Shown here piece by piece: positions 1 through 7,510 of a stretch of 63,084 nt of DNA. A program made the position numbers and the translations under genes. The DNA is taken from NCBI GenBank assembly GCA_017512745.1, contig JAFWEV010000087.1, positions 1 to 63,084 of the forward strand, given 5' to 3'. The notes beneath the pieces were generated by a model. The model ran no database searches. It worked only from the letters and a program-made list of their open reading frames with translations, and was not told where the DNA came from. Source of the DNA: Oscillospiraceae bacterium (GTDB lineage: Bacteria > Bacillota > Clostridia > Oscillospirales > Ruminococcaceae). The number at the start of each line of letters is the position of its first letter. The first letter of the stretch is position 1.

Positions 1-132
1 AAAAGAATATACAGTCTCCCCGGAATAGGGAGCTCAGAGTCCCGTGGAGGTCAAACCCTCTGCTTTGGAGCAGAATCAGATCTGCTCTATCGTAAGGTTA
101 TTGCCTGTGAAGCGGGAAGCCCGTGCTTTTAA
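1..132 (+). pseudogene. tnpB: 3' end of an IS200/IS605 tnpB (OrfB) gene, cut by the window edge
   Basis: Frame 1 is open from base 1 to a TAA at 130-132 and gives 43 residues ending in RKVIACEAGSPCF. The EAGSP ending followed at once by a hairpin and a GGGTAATTCAC sequence is typical of the C-terminus and right end of IS605-family TnpB elements. TnpB is an RNA-guided nuclease ancestral to Cas12. Only the tail is visible, so whether the upstream gene is intact cannot be told. The same 3' region normally also encodes the omega RNA scaffold. The call rests on the tail motif and the adjacent end structure, not on a catalytic domain. Confidence 0.72.
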
Positions 133-147
133 GCATGGGTAATTCAC
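120..147 (+). mobile_element. Probable IS200/IS605 right-end hairpin and element boundary
   Basis: CCCGTGCTT and AAGCATGGG form a stem with a TT loop at 120-139, followed by TAATTCAC. Elements of this family end in such an imperfect hairpin, which the Y1 transposase recognises. The bases directly after 147 fall inside an abiEii-like reading frame, which supports 147/148 as the boundary. The exact cleavage base is inferred. Confidence 0.6.
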
Positions 148-237
148 GGTGGAACATGTCTCAGACTGTTCCACGGTCTCAACCGCTTCAGTGAAGACCT
201 GGATTTCGCATTGCTTGAGAAGGATCCTTCCTTCAGA
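148..237 (+). pseudogene. Fragment of an AbiEii/AbiGii-type nucleotidyltransferase toxin gene
   Basis: The frame starting at 148 reads GGTCLRLFHGL followed by NRFSEDLDFALLEKDPSF. The GGT and the RFSEDLD stretch (with its DxD-like acidic pair) are the signature nucleotidyltransferase motifs of AbiEii toxins, the toxin half of AbiE abortive-infection type IV toxin-antitoxin systems. Only about 30 codons remain. Upstream sequence is replaced by the IS605 end, and after about 237 the frame stays open but no longer resembles the family. No antitoxin gene is visible. It is a non-functional remnant and dates the IS insertion to within a former defence locus. Confidence 0.72.
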
Positions 238-317
238 ATGATATCCCGGATATTGCCAATCCGTTATCTGAAAAAACACTGTGTGTCGCATCCGCGCTGC
301 CTGAGCAGCCTCAAACC

Positions 318-1475
318 TCACATATCAGTGCTTATCCTGGATTCCCAGATCTGGCGGAGATTCTCCTCCTGTACCCACGGCCTGTCGAAACTGAAAGCCT
401 GCGCGTTCAGGACTCTGCTCAGATGCATTGAGAAGAGCCCTATCGGGATCATGTACAGAAGCGGAGAGAACTCCTCGCGGATGTTCTTCGCCCCGCAGAT
501 CGGAATAAATATATCCGCCTTTCTCCGCAGTTCGGCGTCGGCGTCCTCGCCTATTATTATCTTCTTTCCGTCCATAACGGTGATCGCTTCGGTGATCTCC
601 ATGGCGCGGTCGCGGGATCTGCCCCTGGGGGCGAGGATCACGGTGTGCGTTGTCCTTCTTGTCGTGAAATACTGGGTGTGCGCCCACTCTTCCGTTCCCT
701 GACACACGGCGTCAAAGGCCGCCGACTCAAGCATTTTCTCCGCCGCATACTGGGCGGTTCCCCAGTTCGGTCCGGCTCCGAGGAAATGGAACAGTTTTAC
801 GGGCTCGGGGACTGCCGGAGAAACATATGCTGCCATATATTTCTCTATAATCCTGTCGTCAGCTTCGACCGTGGGAACGATAGCCTTTTCGAGCTCGCAC
901 AGATAATCATACGCGTCTTTTTCCTGCTCCTCAGTTATGTATCCCCTTCTCTGTCCCAGAGATATCGCCATACACACGAGCGACATCATGGATGCGGTAT
1001 ATGTATATGTTCCCGGGAGCACACAATCGCGGTTGAATTTTGGAACTTCCGTGACCACATGATATCTGCATGCCTTTGCAAGAGGGCCTTCCCTGTTGCC
1101 GGTATATGCGACCACGACGGCGTTCTTTTTTCCTGCGCACATCGCGCTCTCGATCGTTCTGGAGACTTTTCCGCTGTTTGAGATGCATATCACCAACGAG
1201 TGTTCGTCCACCTCGTAAGGGCAGACATAACGGGAAAACTCGAGAGCCTGCCAGGCTTCCGTGTGGATCCCCGTGTATTTAAGGAATAGATCCCTGGCGT
1301 TGACCCCGCAGTAGAACGAGTCGCCGCATCCCGCGATGAAGATCTTGTTTATTCCGTTAACATCGATACTGTCGAGGATCTCCCTGCACTGAGCTGTCAG
1401 TTTTTCCCTTCCCGAAAGGAACAGCTGTCCCTGTGCCTTGATCTCCTCAAACATGAGTTCCATTGCCGTACTCAT
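318..1475 (-). CDS. Double SIS-domain sugar-phosphate isomerase/deaminase-like protein
   Basis: The 385-residue protein has two SIS (sugar isomerase) domains. The first, near residues 35-190, carries AGCGDSFYCG and CISNSGKVSRT; the second, near 240-360, carries LGAGPNWGTAQYAAEK. This is the layout of AgaS, FrlB and the isomerase half of GlmS, which act on phosphorylated amino or ketose sugars. No glutaminase domain is present. The start at 1475 is chosen over upstream codons because GGAGGG lies 7 bases before it. It is monocistronic: the next operon upstream ends in its own terminator at 1718-1758. Substrate unknown; the neighbouring pentose/methylthioribose genes make a sugar phosphate likely. 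Confidence 0.8.
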   Translation of the reverse strand: MSTAMELMFEEIKAQGQLFLSGREKLTAQCREILDSIDVNGINKIFIAGCGDSFYCGVNARDLFLKYTGIHTEAWQALEFSRYVCPYEVDEHSLVICISNSGKVSRTIESAMCAGKKNAVVVAYTGNREGPLAKACRYHVVTEVPKFNRDCVLPGTYTYTASMMSLVCMAISLGQRRGYITEEQEKDAYDYLCELEKAIVPTVEADDRIIEKYMAAYVSPAVPEPVKLFHFLGAGPNWGTAQYAAEKMLESAAFDAVCQGTEEWAHTQYFTTRRTTHTVILAPRGRSRDRAMEITEAITVMDGKKIIIGEDADAELRRKADIFIPICGAKNIREEFSPLLYMIPIGLFSMHLSRVLNAQAFSFDRPWVQEENLRQIWESRISTDM

Positions 1476-1717
1476 TTTATATCCCTCCAAACGATATATT
1501 TGCTTACTCAAAAAAACATTTGTTCTCTGCACGAATGTCTGATTACACTGATGTGGTTACACCTATTCCGTACAAATTCAGTATATACCAAGTTATTAAA
1601 AATAACTGCTTTCTCAGACCTGTTTTTGCAATTTCAGTTTATTCGTCGTCATTGTCTGATACAGATCAAGTCTTTTTCTGGTGTGTAGGTCAGTCTCCGG
1701 ATCCATCTCGGCAAGCA

Positions 1718-1758
1718 AAAAAGTCTTCAGGCACACAAGCAGATGCGTACCTGAAGAC
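1718..1758 (-). terminator. Rho-independent terminator of the methylthioribose-type operon
   Basis: On the minus strand GTCTTCAGG and CCTGAAGAC (1750-1758 and 1723-1731) form a 9-bp stem followed by TTTTTTGC. It lies about 80 bases past the stop of the YczE-like gene. The rest of the 1476-1838 gap holds a GTTATTAAAAATAAC palindrome at 1592-1606 of unknown role, next to a TATACT-like box that may serve the SIS gene. Confidence 0.85.
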
Positions 1759-1838
1759 AGGAGAAAAATAATGAAAAAGAACTGATTATTTACTGCTAAT
1801 CTTATTTCGGTCAGTACCCGAATCAGCAAAACTCGATA

Positions 1839-2543
1839 TCACTGTCTGCTGTTATCAATAAAACGCATATAATACGGCTTTATATGTTCCAGGCAGAACT
1901 GCACACATCTTCCGATGATGAGTGCGTTGATTATTGTTCCAACTCCTATCCTCTCAACATGTCCCAGAAATACCAGTGTAAGAACAACAGTTACAACTAC
2001 GCATCCGACATTGAAAACCGTCTTGGCGGTATGCAGTTCCCATCCTGTCCTGTATATGATTGCCTTTATGTTCTCTTCCGACGGAGGCATCGGCAGTTCC
2101 GTAACGTATACCGCAGCGTTGCCTATGGCAAACACGCCTATCCCGACCACAAAGACAAGTATTCTTCCGGGAAGATTGTTGAGAAAGATTCCGAGTATCT
2201 TCTCTATCGGGAGGAATAACTGTATTAATGCGCTGAACAGAATACTTGCGGGGATCTGCAATAAGTGTCTGACTCCAAACTTCTTTCCTATCAGCAAGAG
2301 CTGCAGTCCTATAAACGCTACATTTATAAGCATTGAGGTGGTTCCCAGCGACAGCCCCGTTATTATCACAAGCGCTTCCGCTATCGTTCCGCCTGGAGCA
2401 GAACCGATCGACGAGAGAAATATCAGGACACAGCCCAATACAAATACCGCAAAACCTACGCAATAGACGATCAGCCTTTTGACAAACAGCAACAGATCAA
2501 ACCGGTCAGATAATCTTTCCTTCGAGATCTTTGTTGTCTTCAT
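1839..2543 (-). CDS. YczE/YitT-type integral membrane protein
   Basis: A 234-residue protein with about five or six hydrophobic segments, beginning near residue 23 and including VGFAVFVLGCVLIFLSSIG. It resembles the YczE/YyaS/YitT group of small membrane proteins, whose function is not firmly known. Its start overlaps the end of the upstream isomerase gene by 38 bases, so it is translationally coupled as the last gene of the operon. A role in transport or export of a pathway by-product is possible but not shown by the sequence. The family assignment is good; the function is open. Confidence 0.7.
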   Translation of the reverse strand: MKTTKISKERLSDRFDLLLFVKRLIVYCVGFAVFVLGCVLIFLSSIGSAPGGTIAEALVIITGLSLGTTSMLINVAFIGLQLLLIGKKFGVRHLLQIPASILFSALIQLFLPIEKILGIFLNNLPGRILVFVVGIGVFAIGNAAVYVTELPMPPSEENIKAIIYRTGWELHTAKTVFNVGCVVVTVVLTLVFLGHVERIGVGTIINALIIGRCVQFCLEHIKPYYMRFIDNSRQ

Positions 2544-3579
2544 AATACTTCCACAGATCGTATGTCGGATAGAATCCCTTATCTGTAGCTACGCCCTGGC
2601 AGAGCTTCGGAGGCGTGATATCAAATGCAGGATAGAACGCTTTTACACCGTCGAGTGTAACTTTCGTTCCGAGGTGAGACAGAACCTCTATCTCGTTTCT
2701 CTCCTCAATTACGACCGATTCAAGAGTCGGGCGGTCTCTTACGGGGATACCGGTGACCACGTACGGAATGCCCCAGTATTGAGCTGCAAGAGCAATCTGG
2801 AATGTTCCGACTTTGTTGATCATATGTCCGTCCATGGTGATGACGTCGGCAGCGGATGTGAACAGGTCAACATGCTTTTCTCCCATGACATAAGCCGGCA
2901 TATTGTCCGAAATGACTGTCACGTCGAATCCCATTTCCTTGATCACGCTCGCCGTCAGTCTTGCTCCCTGAAGATAAGGTCTTGTCTCCGGGCAGATGAC
3001 TTTGACTTCATTGCCTCTCTCGCGGCACGCCAGCAGCACTCCGGCTATCATGGATCCCGCATAGCACTGGGTCATGATCGTTCCGTTATGGGGGATCTTA
3101 TCAGCGACATACTGACCCATTTTCAGCGCAGTCTCTTTGCCCTTCTTTGTTATATTGATCGAGTACTGCTTGATGCCTTCGATCCTCTCGTCAGGCGATC
3201 TGCCCTCAGCGACCATCTGCTTGATGCAGTCCATAAGGCCTGCTACGAATCTCACCATACGGAAAACGGTCGTCGGACGCGCGTGGGACAGAGTGTATCC
3301 CGCTTTTTCCATATAGCTGAGGTATTCGTCATCCGGCAGATTCCTCGCCTCATTTGCTGCGAGACACATGCCCATTCCGACTGTCAGGGAGGGTCCTCCG
3401 CCCTGCGTTACCATGTTTGTGAGAGCCTGAGCGACTTCCTCATGACGTTTGCAGGAAACATATTCGATCCGGATCGGATAGATCCTTCTGTCCAGGATCC
3501 TGACTTCTCCGTTCTCATACCATGAAACATGCTCCAGCTGCTCAATATAGCCTGTGTATTTGTCAGTATAGTAACTCAT
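2506..3579 (-). CDS. MtnA/eIF2B-type aldose-1-phosphate isomerase, copy 2
   Basis: A 357-residue member of the eIF2B/MtnA superfamily, in which MtnA converts 5-methylthioribose-1-phosphate to 5-methylthioribulose-1-phosphate. Visible signatures are TQCYAG (catalytic Cys position, near 160), CPETRPYLQGARLT, NKVGTFQIALAA and FYPAFDITPP. The aspartate that matches the catalytic one of MtnA lies in SAADVI, but the usual GADR has become AADV. The start at 3579 follows GGAGGAG by 6 bases and leaves 14 bases to the previous stop. It is a tandem paralogue of the next gene upstream. It may isomerise methylthioribose-1-P, 5-deoxyribose-1-P or a related sugar; a non-catalytic partner subunit is also possible. 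Confidence 0.82.
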   Translation of the reverse strand: MSYYTDKYTGYIEQLEHVSWYENGEVRILDRRIYPIRIEYVSCKRHEEVAQALTNMVTQGGGPSLTVGMGMCLAANEARNLPDDEYLSYMEKAGYTLSHARPTTVFRMVRFVAGLMDCIKQMVAEGRSPDERIEGIKQYSINITKKGKETALKMGQYVADKIPHNGTIMTQCYAGSMIAGVLLACRERGNEVKVICPETRPYLQGARLTASVIKEMGFDVTVISDNMPAYVMGEKHVDLFTSAADVITMDGHMINKVGTFQIALAAQYWGIPYVVTGIPVRDRPTLESVVIEERNEIEVLSHLGTKVTLDGVKAFYPAFDITPPKLCQGVATDKGFYPTYDLWKYYEDNKDLEGKII

Positions 3580-3593
3580 CAGTAGCTCCTCCA

Positions 3594-4640
3594 TCACTTA
3601 TTGAAATAGGCGGCAAGATCGTACGGTGAGAACAGACCCTTATCGGTAGCGATCATGTCCACATATTTAGGCGGTGTGATGTCGAATGCGGGGTAGTAAC
3701 CCTTGACGCCGTCCAACGTAGCCTTGATGCCAAGATGAGACAGCACTTCCAGTTCATTCCTCAATTCGATCTTCACGGTATCGATAGTCGGGTGATTTTT
3801 ATTCGGTGCGGCTGTGCAGATAAACGGTATCTCCCAGTATTTGCAGGCAAGCGCTATCTGGAAAGTGCCTATCTTATTTACTACATAGCCGTCAAGCGTC
3901 AGTACGTCTGCGGCAGCTGTAAACAGATCCACGTTCTTTGCCTTGATGGTATATCCGGGCATATTGTCTGTTACTACCGTCACATCAAATCCCATCTGCT
4001 TGACAAGGCTCGACGTAAGTCTTGCTCCCTGCAGATACGGTCTCGTCTCAGGGCAGATGACCTTTACGTCATCCTTTCCCTGCTCGCGCAGAGCATGGAG
4101 TATTCCCGCGACCATGGCGCCTGCATAGCACTGTGTCATAAACGTTCCGCCCTTGGGGATCTTGTCCGCGACATATTTACCCTGGATCATATGTTTGTTG
4201 AGATCGCGTTTTTCCTTCTCCACGGTAAACTCTCTGACAAGGTCGGGGATCTCCGCTCTGGATTTTCCCGCCTCGAGACTCTCAAAGATGAAGTCCTTGC
4301 AGAGCTTCGTGACCTCTGTCATATGGCCGACCGTTGTCGGTCTCGCGTGTGACAGCGTATACGCCGCTTTTTCGATATATTCCTTGTATTCGTCTTCCGG
4401 GAGGTCCTTGGCTTCGTCGGCTGCGAGCGCCATACCCATCATGGCGGCCACGTACGGACCTCCGCTCTGGGTGACCATGTTCTTTATGGCGTCAGCTATC
4501 TCTTCATGCTTTTCACAAACCACGAACTCGACTCTATACGGATATACTCTTCTGTCGAGGATGCTGACTTTTCCGTCTTCATACCAGGCCACATTCTTGA
4601 AATTCTCTACGAATCCTATCTGTTCATACAATTCAGCCAT
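3594..4640 (-). CDS. MtnA/eIF2B-type aldose-1-phosphate isomerase, copy 1
   Basis: A 348-residue paralogue of the following gene with the same landmarks: TQCYAGAMVAG, CPETRPYLQGARLT, AAADVLTLDGYVVNKIGTF and YYPAFDITPP. Both the Cys and the Asp expected for MtnA-type isomerisation are kept, again with AADV in place of GADR. GAGGAG precedes the ATG by 10 bases. The gene sits between the class II aldolase and the second isomerase, exactly where an isomerase step is needed after the kinase. Two intact copies suggest two substrates (for example methylthioribose-1-P and 5-deoxyribose-1-P) or a hetero-oligomer; the sequence alone does not decide. Confidence 0.85.
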   Translation of the reverse strand: MAELYEQIGFVENFKNVAWYEDGKVSILDRRVYPYRVEFVVCEKHEEIADAIKNMVTQSGGPYVAAMMGMALAADEAKDLPEDEYKEYIEKAAYTLSHARPTTVGHMTEVTKLCKDFIFESLEAGKSRAEIPDLVREFTVEKEKRDLNKHMIQGKYVADKIPKGGTFMTQCYAGAMVAGILHALREQGKDDVKVICPETRPYLQGARLTSSLVKQMGFDVTVVTDNMPGYTIKAKNVDLFTAAADVLTLDGYVVNKIGTFQIALACKYWEIPFICTAAPNKNHPTIDTVKIELRNELEVLSHLGIKATLDGVKGYYPAFDITPPKYVDMIATDKGLFSPYDLAAYFNK

Positions 4641-4658
4641 TTTGTATTCACTCCTCTT

Positions 4659-5258
4659 TTATTCAAAATAAGTCGGGGTTCCGCCTGTGCTCAGAACATA
4701 TGTGTATACTTTTGCAGCGTCTTCAACATAGTATGCTCTGTCGACAGCCTTCGAAAGCGTCTCTCCTATGGTCACAACTCCGTGGTTTGCCATAAGGGCG
4801 GCAGTCTTTTTCTCTCCGAGCGCCTCGACCGCGCCGCTTCCGACTTCCGGTGAACCAGGCCTCGCGAACGGAGCCACCGGTACGCTTCCACCGAACGCGT
4901 ACTGCATCTCGGCAAGTATAAGCGGAAGAGGTTCGCGTTTGACCGCCAGAGATGTCGCATATGGAGAATGGGTGTGAACCACTCCTCTTATCTCAGGGCG
5001 CGCCTTGTAGATCGCCGCATGGAGTTTCCACTCGGAAGAAGGTCTCAGATCTCCTTCGATCTTCTCACCGTCCTTGGTGATCACGACAAGATCTTCTTCC
5101 TTCATCAGCATGTAAGGGTAAGATGACGGCGTGATGACTATCAGTCCCGATTCTTCGTCAAGCATACTCAGGTTACCGCTCGTCACTGTGAATAATCCCG
5201 CTTTATAAAGCTCGACTGTTCTGGCTAGAACTTCTTTTCTTATTTCCGGAAATTTCAT
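4659..5258 (-). CDS. Class II (zinc) aldolase, fuculose-1-phosphate-aldolase type
   Basis: A 199-residue class II aldolase/adducin protein, the family of FucA, AraD and Ald2/DrdA. The zinc ligands are in VVHTHSPYA and ANHGVVT, and a FucA-like acidic residue is in RPSSEWKLH. By family and context it should split the ketose-1-phosphate made by the isomerases into DHAP and an aldehyde (2-methylthioacetaldehyde from methylthioribulose-1-P, or acetaldehyde from 5-deoxyribulose-1-P). Its ATG overlaps the kinase stop as ATGA, indicating coupled translation. A dehydratase role like MtnB is the alternative, but no downstream MtnW/X/D genes are seen, which favours the aldolase. Confidence 0.85.
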   Translation of the reverse strand: MKFPEIRKEVLARTVELYKAGLFTVTSGNLSMLDEESGLIVITPSSYPYMLMKEEDLVVITKDGEKIEGDLRPSSEWKLHAAIYKARPEIRGVVHTHSPYATSLAVKREPLPLILAEMQYAFGGSVPVAPFARPGSPEVGSGAVEALGEKKTAALMANHGVVTIGETLSKAVDRAYYVEDAAKVYTYVLSTGGTPTYFE

Positions 5259-6490
5259 ATCTCGTCGCCCCTTTCTTTTACTACAGAATGAATGGTATCA
5301 ATATAATCTTTGCCTGATTTATACTTGCTGGTTCTGTTGAAGATGATCTCCTTGGCGATGAATACGCACAGTCTCTGCGCGGCAGATTTTCTCTCAGGAT
5401 CCTCAATGGAATTCAGGTCCCTGACCCCGCCCTTTTTACCGGCAAGTCTTCTCATGAGTTCTGCTCCGGTAACACCTGCGGTATCTTCAAGGATGTCATC
5501 CACGAACCACTCGTTGAATCCCGGCGCTTTTTCAAGTCTTCCGATGGATTCTTCCTCAAGAATCTTTATGCTCTTCTCCCTGAACAGATCGACTGTCTGA
5601 ACGATGGTGTCCTCAAGCCACTGGATGTATTCCGCGTCTTTTTCCTTATCCGCGGTGTAGTAGGAATTCACCCAGGCGAAGATCAGGTGGGATATAACCT
5701 GTCCCACATCAAATCCGGCAGGTCCGTAATAACCGAATTCCGGATCCAGGACCATCGTCTTCCCCTCTTTCACGAAGATACTTCCCGTGTGGAGATCTCC
5801 GTGAAGCAGCGACTGCGCCTTGCATTTGAAATCCTGCAGAAGCTTTGCCACTTCGAGGTGGATCTTGTCATCGTTATACAGTTCTCTCTCCATGAAGCTC
5901 TGGTTGATGAGTCCGTCGAAATTGCGCTCCTCGTTGTAGAAATACGGACCTGTATAAATGGCATTTTCGGTAAGTCCGCACAGCGAGGGATTGATGAACT
6001 TGACCACAAGACCCTTCTTCTCAGCCGGATCGATCACAAGATCCGTGGATTTTATGAGCGTATCGGCCATGAATGTCGCGATATCGTCCGCAAGAGTCGG
6101 ATAGATATGATGCGCAACCAGTTCATATCTCAGGTTCTTATAGTCGAACAGGTCTTCCATGAGCACGCAGCACATGACATCATCGTAGTCGTACACTTCG
6201 GGCACATACCCCGGAGCCAGCTGACCTTCGAATTTGAGGACCTCTGTTTCGATCCTGCTCCTGTCGGTGCTGAACTCGGCCTTATTCATCCTTATCTGTT
6301 CCGTTGCGTGTTTGATGATGATCGATTTGCCATCGTTCTCATTCCTGACCCTATAGACATAGTTCAGGTTGCCGTCGCCTATCTCCTTAACGGACAGGTC
6401 GGGATTTTCCGCAAACAAATGAGCATACTTCAGGAGGACGTATTCCTTGACATCTTCCTCTGTCATTTCAAAATTATGATCAAATTTCAT
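5255..6490 (-). CDS. mtnK: S-methyl-5-thioribose kinase
   Basis: A 411-residue kinase of the aminoglycoside-phosphotransferase/choline-kinase fold that closely matches MtnK. The N-lobe has GDGNLNYVYRV, the catalytic loop is LLHGDLHTGSIFV near residue 235 and the metal-binding segment is VLDPEFGYYGPAGFDVG. Length and these exact signatures are those of methylthioribose kinase, which phosphorylates C1 of 5-methylthioribose; some members also take 5-deoxyribose. It overlaps the aldolase by 4 bases and follows the permease gene by 15 bases. No MTA nucleosidase is in the window, so the sugar is probably imported through the adjacent ABC system or supplied by an mtnN elsewhere. Confidence 0.93.
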   Translation of the reverse strand: MKFDHNFEMTEEDVKEYVLLKYAHLFAENPDLSVKEIGDGNLNYVYRVRNENDGKSIIIKHATEQIRMNKAEFSTDRSRIETEVLKFEGQLAPGYVPEVYDYDDVMCCVLMEDLFDYKNLRYELVAHHIYPTLADDIATFMADTLIKSTDLVIDPAEKKGLVVKFINPSLCGLTENAIYTGPYFYNEERNFDGLINQSFMERELYNDDKIHLEVAKLLQDFKCKAQSLLHGDLHTGSIFVKEGKTMVLDPEFGYYGPAGFDVGQVISHLIFAWVNSYYTADKEKDAEYIQWLEDTIVQTVDLFREKSIKILEEESIGRLEKAPGFNEWFVDDILEDTAGVTGAELMRRLAGKKGGVRDLNSIEDPERKSAAQRLCVFIAKEIIFNRTSKYKSGKDYIDTIHSVVKERGDEI

Positions 6491-6505
6491 ATTCGTTACC
6501 CTCCA

Positions 6506-7510
6506 TCAATCTGTCTTTGTATTGGCATATGCCGCGATAAGAGCGATTCCGAGGACCGCACCCTTGATCATGTTCAGCGCATAGTACGGGACAGAAAGCA
6601 TGACCAGACCGTTGTCGAGAATCCCTACCAGCGTAGCTCCGACAAGCGTTCCGAACGGGTTCGGTTTTCTGACGCCGAGCACTGACTGACCGATGAACAC
6701 CGCCGACATGGCAGGCATCTGATATGACGCAGCGCCGGATACCTGAGCCGAAGTGTTTCTGGCTACCACGAGAACTCCCGCTAGAGCGATGATCGCAGCG
6801 GCGACCATACCTGTATAGAGCCTGTATCTCTCAATATTGATACCGGACAGTTTGGCAGCCGTTTTGTTTCCGCCTACCGCATAGATATATCTGCCGTACT
6901 TCGTATGGTTGAGGGCAACATATGCGAAGATGACAACGATTATCATTATTATGATGATAGTCGGGGATGTTCCCATCGCTTTGAAGCTGTTGGAGAATAC
7001 CCCCTCGGCCGGCTTTCCGCTGGGTCTCGGAAGACCCTGGGAGATCGCCGATCCGCCTGCATATGTAAGTCCGAGACCTTCCAGGAAGAACATCATCGCG
7101 CATGTCGCTAGAAGTTCTGGGATATGGCATTTGATGATCAGGAACATTGTTATGAGAGTGAGCATCATGGTTAGTATTATCGTCAGTCCTATTGCAAGGT
7201 ACTGATTCATACCGTACCAGAGGATGAAGCTCGCGCAGAAATATCCGCTCATCGACGCCATATTACCTGCCGAGAGGTCAAGTCCGCCGATCGACATCGT
7301 GAACGTCAGACCTGATGCCAGAACTGTAGTTACGGAAATCGACCTTAAGATCGTTACCATGTTAGTCCGTGTCGGGAAGTTTTCCGGTCTCAGTACTGAG
7401 AACACGATCAAAAGGACAACGATCGCGAACAAGGCGGTATAGTCGCTGACCTTGAACTTCTTTCTTCTTTTCAGTGGATTGGAAGAACTAATTTCTTTTG
7501 TATCACTCAT
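6506..7510 (-). CDS. Ribose-type ABC transporter permease (RbsC family)
   Basis: A 334-residue polytopic protein with about 8-10 hydrophobic segments, opening with a positive SSNPLKRRKKF stretch. GLTFTMSIGGLDLSAGNMAS is the conserved early loop of BPD_transp_2 sugar permeases, and VGGNKTAAKLSGINIERY is the cytoplasmic coupling region. It forms the membrane channel with the ATPase just upstream; the two genes share one base (TAATG). Co-transcription with mtnK and the isomerases implies that the imported sugar is the kinase substrate, most simply 5-methylthioribose or 5-deoxyribose. Confidence 0.9.
   Translation of the reverse strand: MSDTKEISSSNPLKRRKKFKVSDYTALFAIVVLLIVFSVLRPENFPTRTNMVTILRSISVTTVLASGLTFTMSIGGLDLSAGNMASMSGYFCASFILWYGMNQYLAIGLTIILTMMLTLITMFLIIKCHIPELLATCAMMFFLEGLGLTYAGGSAISQGLPRPSGKPAEGVFSNSFKAMGTSPTIIIIMIIVVIFAYVALNHTKYGRYIYAVGGNKTAAKLSGINIERYRLYTGMVAAAIIALAGVLVVARNTSAQVSGAASYQMPAMSAVFIGQSVLGVRKPNPFGTLVGATLVGILDNGLVMLSVPYYALNMIKGAVLGIALIAAYANTKTD

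Noticed and set aside
76..321. 81-residue open frame on the minus strand at the left end
   Set aside because: It runs antisense to the tnpB tail and the abiEii fragment, has no ribosome site and no recognisable motif.
2479..3525. 348-residue open frame on the plus strand
   Set aside because: It mirrors the isomerase gene on the other strand; composition is Arg/His/Cys-rich and there is no ribosome site.
4659..5258. Naming the class II aldolase as MtnB of the full methionine salvage pathway
   Set aside because: The later salvage enzymes (MtnW, MtnX, MtnD or MtnC) are absent, while an aldehyde-reducing dehydrogenase is present, which favours the DHAP shunt.
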